The translations under genes and the position numbers were made by a program. Below the pieces are notes generated by a model. That model worked only from the letters and a program-made list of their open reading frames with translations. It was not told the origin of the DNA and searched no databases. Positions 22,838 through 33,100 of a stretch of DNA of 64,000 nt are shown in pieces. The DNA is taken from the NCBI GenBank assembly GCA_961205875.1, contig OY540810.1:19902001-19966000 (forward strand), in the 5' to 3' direction. This stretch comes from Sialis fuliginosa (lineage: Eukaryota; Arthropoda; Insecta; Megaloptera; Sialidae). How positions within the stretch are numbered: position 1 is the stretch's first letter; each line of letters opens with the position of its first letter.

Positions 22838-23035
22838 CTAATCTCCGTCCGGTCGTAGGATAAAAGTTTTATTTAGATTTAGTGCGGCAGCGGTCCGGGG
22901 GCGTTGCGCGGGGAGAGCGGTCGGCACGTGGCAGGAGGGTGGGGGGAAGAGCAAGGGGATGGATGGATGGTGGCCGTAGTGATATCGCGCGCGCGGCAGG
23001 TACCGTGGATGTTGGATTATTTGCATTTAGTTTTA
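22838..23035. promoter_or_regulatory. CpG-rich island with POU octamer
   Basis: One of the most GC-rich blocks in the window. It has GCGGCAGCGGTCCGGGGGCG, GCGCGGGGAGAGCGGTC, an alternating CGCGCGCGCG run near 22986 and a final ATTTGCAT octamer at 23019-23026. ATAAAAGTTTTATTTAG near 22860 is a palindromic AT-rich word. The minus-strand frame is Pro-rich and low-complexity with no domain. I favour a promoter or enhancer island; a non-coding first exon is also possible. Confidence 0.3.
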
Positions 23036-23395
23036 GGGGAAATTTGACTTCATTATAATTTTTAAATTGATTAATTGGATGTTATTTATACTGGAAGTTT
23101 AATTTATGTTTGTATATTTATTAATTATGGCTTTTTTTAATTTATGATAATATTTTCTGGGAAAAAGAAGGAGATTAATTAATTAGTTAAAATTTACTGG
23201 TTTTAATTTTAAAATGATGTATTGATCAATAGTAAAATACGAGTATGTAAAAAATATTACTTTGATTATAGTGTAGATACACTTCACCCCCTTCTAATGC
23301 GAATAATGTTGCTATTTTTAAATTACATTTCTTGTCTAGAAGTATTCAGCCCGTGAGTTTTTAAAATATTTTTTGAAATATGATTTTTTAAATCT
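23036..23395. other. AT-rich gene-free DNA
   Basis: Nothing recognised. Confidence 0.5.
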
Positions 23396-23399
23396 CTAA

Positions 23400-23541
23400 C
23401 CCTTTGAATCCCACCGGGACAATACGTCCCATGAAATAATTAAAAATCACATATTCACAGATTTGCTTCACGGTCGGGATATATATTCCCTTCGATCTGG
23501 CTGGTAAAGTTTGAGAAAAAAATAGTTCGGTACTCAAAGGG
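23400..23541. mobile_element. piggyBac-like MITE
   Basis: A 142-bp unit starting CCCTTTGAATCCC and ending the inverse, GGTACTCAAAGGG. It is followed by TTAA (23542-23545) and preceded by CTAA (23396-23399), a one-base change from the TTAA target. CCC.TT termini with TTAA targets are characteristic of piggyBac-type elements. The inner words GGGACAATACGTCCC and CGGTCGGGATATATATTCCC are also palindromic. Confidence 0.6.
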
Positions 23542-23654
23542 TTAAATGAAAAAAGGTAAAGTATCAATTTTTTTGTTTTGAAATGCATTTTTTTAACAGT
23601 GAATTTATCTATTAAAGGAATCAAACCGATGAATATAACTGTTATTTATTTATT

Positions 23655-23890
23655 AACTTCCCATTAGGAAGTTATTTGTATTCAGTCCGAAAATCAAAAT
23701 AAAAAATTTTTTTTACACTATTTTTAGAAAGATGCATGCGTGTGTATGTGCGTGTCACATACATCTTTCTGAAAATAGTGTAAATATACTATAGTGACCT
23801 TGAAACATACAAATATGTTGAAATTTTTGATTTTGATTTTCGAACCGATTACAATAACTTCCTGTTAGTTAGTAGAAGTTAATAAAAATT
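23655..23890. repeat. Foldback repeat (AACTTCC...GGAAGTT family)
   Basis: The left arm has TTAACTTCCCATTAGGAAGT, AGTCCGAAAATCAAAA and TTTACACTATTTTTAGAAAGAT. It is mirrored by ATCTTTCTGAAAATAGTGTAAA, TTTTGATTTTCGAACCGATT and ACTTCCTGTTAGTTAGTAGA. The short spacer is TG-rich. One arm of the same family occurs at 1170-1330. Confidence 0.6.
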
Positions 23891-24349
23891 ACATAAACTA
23901 TATGGAAACAACAGATAATCAGTATTCAAGTATTTACCATGTTGAAAAGTTGGTTGTGTGGACCTTAAGGGTCAAACCCACGGTTTGTTTATTTATTTAT
24001 TTATTTTGAAAATATGTTTCATGATGAATATTGAGAATATTTAATAATGAGACAAAAATGTTTATTTTTATTTTTTGCATATAAATTATAATTACAATTT
24101 TGCAGAGGCAACGCAAAACAAATGAATATCAACTTTAATCGAAAAATATTAAAAAGAAATATGTTTCAAGACACGAAAATTTTATAAATATAATTTTTCG
24201 TACAATTTAAAGTGATCAATGAATGAAAATTTAATAAAAAGATTTATCTAGCTTCAATATGTTTGTAACAATAGAACAACCCAGTACATAGATAGTTTAT
24301 ATAATTCATACCATCACAATTCAACTATATTTCCATTTAAAGAAAGCGG
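23891..24349. other. AT-rich gene-free DNA
   Basis: It includes a short TTTA run at about 23986-24005; nothing else. Confidence 0.5.
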
Positions 24350-24560
24350 TTTTAAACTGGCGCGGTTGGCGACAGAGGTACACAAGTTCACCGTCGTGCG
24401 GCGCCACCAGGCCACTTAAACACGACGCTACTTGTGTCGCGTCGCCTCACAGACCCTCTACGGCACCCCCGTCATCCCGCTCTCCCTCCAACAGCCGGCT
24501 CTTTGATGTCACCAGATTACCTGCGGCTTTTTATTTCAACAACGTCAAGCTTACGCGGGT
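24350..24560. promoter_or_regulatory. GC-richer island, candidate regulatory DNA
   Basis: Contains GGCGCGGTTGGCGACAGAGG, CGTGCGGCGCCACCAGGCC, GTCGCGTCGCCTCAC and CTTTGATGTC. CTTTGATG is a TCF-like core on the plus strand. It lies about 2.7 kb upstream of the protease start codon. No convincing frame crosses it. Confidence 0.25.
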
Positions 24561-25769
24561 GAAGGGGCACAAAAGTAAAGGGATGTACAAATTAGTGATT
24601 TTATGTATTATAAACTCTGGGAGTACTTTGAAAAAAAAATTATTACTAATTAAAATGAGAGCCGTTAAAATATTATCCAAGCTATTATAGATAGTTTGAC
24701 AACACCTTGCAAAAAGATATTGATTTCAACTGACTTATTTATATACCGGCCATTAATAATTTACATATAAGTATTGATTTTTTACAAAAATAAGTTATTA
24801 CATAATTAACAAAGGATTGTGGTATGTAATTTAGAAATGTAGACAATTTTTTTTGTTCCGTATAATTACTTTAAACAATAGTCTATGAAAATTACACGAA
24901 ATTAAGTTTGTAAGAACAATAAAGTTAATTATTTTATGTTAATAACTTGTTAAATCTGTTTAATTGTGAATTATGGCTTTTGTTGGAAAATTTAGAATTA
25001 TTGAGTAAATTACAATAAGTGCTAAGTCTTAATATATTTTTATTACAAATAAAATTTACTCAAATATTAAAAAAGAAGCAAAGTACATATTTATAAAACT
25101 TTAAAATATGTTACAAGCATTATAAAATTATAAATAGCTATATTACCATTGCTTTAAAATACTAATACCAAATTCATAACGATTTGATATCTCGTAAAGA
25201 GCGTTTTGGTATACCTTGCCCAAATTCTTGAAATATCTATTTTGCATTTTACTTGATTTTTAAAAATATTTTTCTAGTAAAACACACAGTTTTCAAGACA
25301 AATATAAAAAAATAGACTAAATAAACTTTTTTTTTTGAGGGGGGGGGGTATAAGGTAGATTTTTTTGGAGGGGATTGCTAGGTAGATTTTTTTGGGGAGG
25401 GGGGTAATTTTAAATTTAATTGAAATTTATTTATTTATTTTAATCAAAATATTATAAATTTTATAATGTTTACTAATAATTTTTCGTTTAAAAATACCAA
25501 ATGTTAAAAAACGGACAGTATTCAAAATGCGAGACGTTCTGCGGGACAATGGACCAAAATGCGGGACGTATGTTCACCTTAGTTTCTAATTGTAAAATAA
25601 AAATATTTTTTTGATGCAGATTTCAATAATAATATTAATAAACGGTGTGTCTAAATTTTTTAATGAATTTACGTGATGTTTATAATATGAACAAATGTTT
25701 TTTTATCACCTCATTAACAAATCTGCATTAACAAAGTATATTTATTTTACTATTAGAAAGAATGCAAGT
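24561..25769. other. AT-rich DNA with G-rich tracts near 25330-25410
   Basis: A pair of tracts reading GAGGGGGGGGGG and TTTTTTTGGGGAGGGGGG, each after a GGTAGATTTTTTTGG phrase, forms a small direct repeat (25351-25400). A following part near 25500-25570 repeats AATGCGAGACG / AATGCGGGACG. These look like repeat remnants. No gene was seen. Confidence 0.35.
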
Positions 25770-26110
25770 GATTTTGCTTCCTCGCAATATCGAAGATACG
25801 AGAAGCTATGTGATCGTTTCAGATTGAGACAAAAAAAAAGTTCTCCAATTTCAAAATTTTAAATTGATTTATCCGTTTCACGTCAAGACAAACACTTTTC
25901 GTTCCGTGTCTGTCTGTCTGTCCGTGTGTCCGTGTGTCCGTCCGTTCGTCCGTATGTCCCCTGAATCCTTGTCACACGCATAACTCATGAACCACTGAAC
26001 CGGTCCCATTTCAAAATCATCAAAATCGTGTGTAAGGGGGAGGGGTGACACCCCAAAATATTTATTTTTTCAAGATATCTCAAGAACGACACATGTTACG
26101 AGAAAATTTT
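25770..26110 (+). repeat. Retroelement-tail-like repeat with GTCT/GTCC run
   Basis: TATCGAAGATACGAGAAGCT, then a GTCTGTCTGTCTGTCC... run (about 25909-25960). Next comes ACGCATAACTCATGAACCAC and TGAACCGGTCCCATTTCAAA. A pyrimidine tetranucleotide run followed by a 'not-yet-zero' AACTCATGAACC(A)CTGAACC phrase is a common layout at the 3' ends of insect LINE/SINE families. Confidence 0.4.
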
Positions 26111-26260
26111 ATAGAATATTTTTTGTAGAGCATTACATTTTCTATAATATGGGTCTACTACGTTTGTTGTAAAATATTCCCATACAAAGATTTATCTCAA
26201 TTTATTTTAAAAATTCGTGTTTTGTTTTTCTAAATTGATATTTGATTGGATATATTAAAT

Positions 26261-26330
26261 GTCATTTTGACGTTTTAAATGTCATTTTGGCGTTTTAAAT
26301 GTCACTTTGACGTTTTAAATGTCATGTTAA
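26261..26330 (+). repeat. 20-bp minisatellite, about 3.5 units
   Basis: Four starts of a 20-bp unit, GTCATTTTGACGTTTTAAAT, spaced exactly 20 bp apart at 26261, 26281, 26301 and 26321. The last is partial, and there are only single-base differences (T-to-G and T-to-C). The array lies about 0.9 kb upstream of the protease start codon. Confidence 0.85.
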
Positions 26331-27192
26331 CATTTGCAAAAATTTAGATTGAAAAATTAAAAATATATGAAAAAATATTCAGGTGCGTTTTAAGAAAAAT
26401 TTCGAACTAAGATTTTTTAGTAAAATTTGTATAAAAATTAAATGGTTAACCAATGCCAGGCAATTTATCTGAACACTATCGGTTTTAGTGAATTTAGCAC
26501 AAGGAAGCACTGTGCATTTACTTGGCAGATGTTTTCGTAATTGCATTGGTCTATCTGCATTATTTGTCAAATAAAGTTTGATCGCCACAAACATAACTAA
26601 TATTTGCCATATCTATACACCAATACGCATCACCATGTGAAGTGCTGGCTTTAATTTACATACAATGATAGATTGATTTCGCATTTTAATTGAAACAAAT
26701 TCAGTATTTACTGCGGAAAGATCATTATCAATTAAAATGTTTAATCTGATAATATAATAAAATAATGTTCATTCTATGTTATATACAAACTAAACATTCT
26801 AATTTTGTGAAATTATTTGCATTATTTTTTACTAACAATTACATTCTTGTAAAGTCACTTTGTTTATAAATACAAAAATCTATTTATACATTAAAATATC
26901 AACATAATAGTAGAATAAGAGTTATCTTAATCATTTTCAACATTATGTCGTTTCATTGTATGCCTTCTTAATAGCCACTTAGACACTAACAATACATATG
27001 TAGTTCTTTGATAACGTATTCTATGAGTATTAATTGTTCTAATCCAACAAAATATTGATTTGTAAAAGAATTGATTAGCCAATTATTATATTATAGTTAT
27101 GTTCACTGTTTTGTGAAAATGATAAGCGATTAAAACCACGAATATATTTGTGAATGAATTGATTATTTAGTGTAGTGTTTGTCTCGTATAAA
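26331..27192. other. Upstream region of the protease gene
   Basis: AT-rich, with no upstream coding frame joined to the gene. An in-frame TGA at 27160-27162 precedes the start codon. A TATA-like ATATATTT lies at about 27142-27149, but AT-rich context makes such words unremarkable. Promoter position and any 5' UTR intron are unknown. Confidence 0.35.
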
Positions 27193-30100
27193 ATGAAGAG
27201 AGAAATTGTGCTTTTGACAATTTTATTATTGTTCTTAGAATATTCACAAGTGAGTAATTTAAATTCAAAATAAATTAGATTGTAATTAATTATATATATT
27301 ATATTTATTTCATATTCGTTCGGTATTACCAAGTTTAATTAAATGCTCCTTTAAGTAACTGTCGTATTATCAACAGAACCGAGCATAATATATTTAATTA
27401 AAGTGATTTTTAATTTTTTTAACTATGTTTTTATAACGCACATTATATAAATTTTTCATTGAGAACCTAAATATTGATTCAAATCACATTTATAATTATT
27501 AATCTACTTTAAACGAGAATTTAGCATTAATGGAGCTTTAAAATTGGTTGATAATACCGGGTAATTTTCTTTTACCAAAGCTGTGTAGAAATTACAAAAA
27601 AAGTATTTATTAAGTATAAGTACAATTATTCTTACTCAAATTCGTACTTACTCCTCATAAATATATTTAAATATTCTTAAAAGTAAATTACCAAAAAAAT
27701 GTATTTAAGTAAAAATAAAATTACATTTTACAAAAAGTACAAGTACGTTGGTAAAAATGTATTCAAGTTCAAATATTTTTTTTTTACAAAAATATACTTA
27801 CCTTTAAGTACTTTTGTAAAAATAATATTAAAAAAATAATTAAGTACTTCTATAAGTATTTAAGTAAATGTCTAAATACAAGCACAATAGATTTTCAATA
27901 AATGTATGTATTTAAATGTACTTAAGTATAAATACACTTATTTTCACCAAAAACCATACTTCGTATTTACTAAATACAAGTAAATTGTAACAAATATATT
28001 TAAGTACAAATATATGTAGTAAGTATTCCAGAAAGACGATAATAAATATCGGTATGGAGAACCATACATGACTTCCATGTTCTATCTATCTTTTTAAATA
28101 ATTTTTAAATATACATTTTTTAATTTTAAATATTTTATTTATATAACCTACTACTATGAATATACATATCGTAATACATTAAAAAAACATATATACTTAC
28201 AACGGTTACAGCTCTTTTGTATATAAATATTAGTTTTCTAATGTCAAAAACATAATGCACATTCGTAGAAAAACTAATTTGACAATTTGAATTTAGTTGC
28301 ATTTGTTTCCAAGGCAACATGAATTAATGACATTAGTATTTAAAATTCAAATTTTAAGTGTGTTTTTCATCCCTTTAATGGCTGTTTAGGCACGTACAAA
28401 TAATAAATGTCCCTTAGATTCAATTGAATTGCAAATGTACCAAATCTTATCAAAATTAGTGAGATAATACTCGCAATATTCATTTTTTTGACGAAAAAAG
28501 TTACAAAATTTCGAATATTTCCAAAACCCCTTATCCGATTAGCACCAAAATCAATAGGTCTGGAGTACTTACTGAGACAAATATTTTCCCCAAAAATAAT
28601 TCAGATCGGTGCATTTTTACAGTAGTTATCGTGAACGAAAAAAAAATCTACATCCTGACAGACAGACACACAGACACACGCACAGCCGCCATGCGGAAAT
28701 TAACTTTTCTTTACGTTTTGAAGTTAGTACAATCAGAATTTGTCATTTTCTCGGACACGATTTTTCGATGGTATTACAATACTTCCATTTCCTTCGGAAC
28801 ATGGAAGTAAAAAAGAAATATGTTTGAAAACTATTGAATTGTCTTTGCTTAGGTATAAGATGTGATCTTAGAAGAAAAAAATTGCAATTCCATCATTTTT
28901 CTTATTATTTATTGAAGAATAAAAATTTTGAACATTTTCATCTGATTTAAAAAATATGAAACTATACATACATAGGCCGCTATCTTGGCGTATTCAAGCA
29001 AGTGTTGAAAACTGTGATAGTGATGTATTTGTGATATTTAATACGTAATTTAACTAGAAATAAACTAATAATAATAATTTAATATCAGTGGCGCACCTAT
29101 GCCCCCCCCCCACCCCTCATTATATATAATTTTCATTTTTTTATCTATCATAATTGTTAAATTCAATATTGTAAATTGGCAATTGGGAGGCTGGGGGTTG
29201 TAACTCATAAAAAAACCCATTTTAGGGGCCCTACTCGATCTTCTTAATTTGTCAATTAACATTATTGAATTTAACAATTAAGATAGAATGAAAATTTTAT
29301 ATAATTACAAAAAAATATGTTTATTAAATAAATATATATAGCTTACTTACTCATTGCATCTGAATTTTTATGGAGTGAGAAATATTTTTATAAATGAATA
29401 CATTGTTCTACAGATTAACATATTTTACAAGCGTGTTATGTAAATGAAATACGATTTGACGGTAGAAAATAACAAAATCTATAACTAATTTATAACAATT
29501 GTCGATTTAAATAGTGGAACGTCAAATATTCAGCCGAACTTTGATAAAATTCTTTGGAAACAAAATATACGAGGCGTTAAATGTTTAATAAACTGTGGGA
29601 ACTATTTCAATATTTAAAACAATAGAGTATCTAAACGACCTACAAAGTAGACAAAATGAGTCATAATACAAGAAATTATATTTAATAATTTGTATATGAT
29701 ATTAATTTTTAAACATTATTTAAAATAGTAAGTATAATATTATTTAGTTTGATTTGATTCATGTATCAAATGTTTAAAAATATATATATTATAGAGAAAA
29801 ACTGAGTACCTGACTCATCAACACCCAGCGTGAAATTTGATGGGTGTCTTTTTCTTATAACGCAATCATCTTTCTAAGACGTGATTTTCTGTAAATTAAC
29901 CGATAAAGAGAGGTGGGGGAGGGGAAGTTTGAAATATATATTTTAATTCGTTTATTTGCATAACTACCTAGGTACTTATTTATATTATAAAGATTAATTT
30001 CAGACAAATTACTATTCTATTCAAGTAAAAACTATACGTGTATCTCAACCCAAATAGATGTAAAAAATGGTTCCATTTTTATAAATAATATAAATGTTTA

Positions 30101-33100
30101 TAAAAGCGAATTACAACGCAAGCGAAGCGACAGGCGCAAGTTATTTACATAATTTTTTTATGTTTTTTTTTTCCAGCAATATCTGTACGACTATGCCTAC
30201 AGTGATTACGAAATTCCTATGCATGGTATGTACTAAATACTAAACATAACAAAATAATTATTAAAAAGTGGTTAATTATAATTATGTGATTCTATGGCAG
30301 AAGCAGATACGTCACTTTTGGCGATTTTCTGTTTTTGATTGATATATGTGTTTTGTATGGAAAACCAAAAACGTATTTAATATTAATATTTTTTTAGTAT
30401 CTGTTTCAGCCAAATTGAGTTTTTATATTTGTTAATGCATTTTAATATTCCTCTGCTGAAATATTTGCAAAATATATCTACTTTTGCTCTAAAACCACAT
30501 ATTTTAAGATTTAATAAAATGAGTAAAACTAGGTACCTACATAAGATATTTTGCAGTGAATTTAAGCTAATATGGAGTTCATTTTAATGGGTAGTTAATT
30601 ATAGCTAGATACTTTTATTATTTTAAAAATGAACATTTTTTTAAATACACCGTATCAATATTAGTTTTCATTAAGACAAAAAAAGTACATTGATGGCGTC
30701 CGAACTTTGCAGTCATGATAAAGAAGAATCAAATAATTACCATTTTTTTCACTTACCCTATTGAGTGGGTTGTCTTTAGATAGGTCTCTTAAAATAGAAC
30801 ACAAATTTTTAAATGACCTATTGATTTTAACCCTTTAGTCACGATATACTTGCTTTTTTATGTGGTTATCAGAGCATTTTTAGCAAAATTATAACGAACA
30901 CTGTAGCAAAAATAGTTTTGAAAAAATTTGGAATAACTCTTCTTTATAAATCGTAGTGAGAATGACTACGGAACCCTATCATGTGCGTGCCCAACAAGTT
31001 TTCTTATACTTTACTTTTGATGATATGTACAATATGTACATTGTACATATGAATATACAACATGAAAAAAAACATCTACTTGTTAAACGCCACAAAAAAT
31101 ATTTTTGCTGATACAAAATTATAGGAGAAAATGTTCGGAAGCAAAATTAACTAACTTATCTTTACGTGCTTTATGCGAAAAGCGATAACCACATACCTAT
31201 ACAATAATATACACTATAAATTATTTGAGATAATAAATTTTATTGCTTTATTAATTGTTATTATGTAGTTATAATAATAATAAGGCATAAACAATATTGC
31301 AATTTGTTTTAACAATATTCTAATTAGCTAAAAACTATTTTATGTATGTCATATTTATATAGAAATGTCATACTATCAAAATTATTAAAATATTAGTTAA
31401 TAAGTAGTAATTAATTATTATTATGGTTGGTTATTTTTATTTATTTAATTAGTTAAAATTCACGAACAACAAAACGAGGGTGATAAAAGAATAGGTCCAT
31501 ATCGATTTAAAAAAAAGTTATTTTGTTCCTTGAGTTGTGAGACTCATCCAGACAGCTTTTATATATGTAGTTTGTGTTTTATTTCTTATTTTTGTTTATG
31601 TTTATCTTCTCTTTTAATTTATTTATATGTAGTTTATGTTATTGGTTTAAATTAGTTTATTTCTGGTTTGTTTGATTTATATTTATTAGATTATTTTAGT
31701 GTTTGTGTTTTAATTTCTTTTTGTTTATTGTTTTTGTTTTATTTTACGTTATTTTATTTCTTGTGGTCAATTCCTTTACCCCCTTTCTACCATATCTAAC
31801 ATACAGACAGGGACACAATTGACGGACTAGGATTAGTTTTGGGCCAATCAAAGCATTTAGGTGTTGACAAACATGAGGGTCGGGCTCAAAGGTATTATTT
31901 AAAGTTCACACACTAGGATTCTTTCTCTACCTTTACAACGATGCTGAGAGTTCAAACTTCACAATGTCAGGTTATTTTTATATATTTTGGAAGATTGTAT
32001 TGACGTTAGCCGGAAGTTGAGTTTTATTAGTTACGAATACGTTCATTATATCCTTTCTCGGCTTATCATATTTGAAACCTTCGAAGATGATGTGATTCAA
32101 ATCCACTTAGGTACGAAAAATAAAAAAAATGCTGTCAAAAAACTGAAAAATATCGTTTTTTTGTCCTACTGTGAATTTTGTAATTTAAAAATATTAAAAT
32201 ATAATCTCACTTATTTATTTTTAAACACAAAAAATAACCGAATAATGTGAATATTCAAATTTTATTTTTAAAGGGTATTACGACACAAGACGAATTATCG
32301 GAGGCAACTATGCAACAGTTGGTGAGATTCCGTGGCAGGTATCACTGGTGATACACACCAACAAACCGTCGCCCGGAGTCTGTGGAGGTGCCCTCATACA
32401 TCCACTTTGGGTCCTCACTGCTAAACACTGTCTGAAAAAGTAAAAGTTAACATTTTTTTTGCTTTATTTATAATCCCATAATTTTGCGAAAAACGAATAA
32501 ACATTTTTGAAAAAAATCATTGAAAAGTAGAAATTGCAATCTTTAAAATGGTTTTTTATTTATTTATATACGACTATTTTTACAATAATTACAGAGTTAT
32601 TAAACATTTTTTCTCCGAGAAATATTTTAAAATGAAAAATACGGTCAGAAACACCAACTGTTTTTTTAGCAAATTGAAGTACCACTGTTCTAAATTCCAA
32701 AACACATTTCACATAATAGTGTAATCCGGAAATTTTTGACATATCTTTTTTATTACTTAGTTGAGATTTGTAAGTGGAATTATTAGAACAAGGTACGAAA
32801 CAATATTTATAACTTATTATTTTTCATGCATTTTCCATGTTTATCGTTGACACTTGTATATTTAAGCATTGACTGACATTTCAATTCTGGATTATGATGT
32901 AACGCAATTGGGAGCATTTGAAAAGTACCTTTTTTAAATTTGATATTTGGGGGTCGAAATAAACTTTTGTAGTATGAAAAAAATTTCTACAATGTTTTTT
33001 TATCTCTAGATTACATTAAACAGGTTTTTAGGGGTTTTCATTTTTGACCGGATTACTCTATTAATACGCCGCGCCGCGCCACGCCGTTCAAAGTGCTTGC

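Larger units (their letters stand above)
27250..30176 (+). other. Intron 1 of the protease gene (repeat-bearing)
   Basis: Donor GTGAGT; acceptor TTTTTTTTTTCCAG. At 2.9 kb it is the longest intron. It contains the AAGTACTT-type degenerate repeat (27590-28020), a fragment related to 62660-62790 (28250-28440), a LINE-like tail (28500-28810) and a C-rich hAT-like remnant at about 29087-29240. The rest is AT-rich. Confidence 0.75.

Noticed and set aside
31987-32250. 87-codon frame in intron 2 as an alternative protease exon
   Set aside because: It stops 24 nt before exon 3, in AT-rich sequence, with no protease motif. The GT-AG model without it gives a full-length protein.
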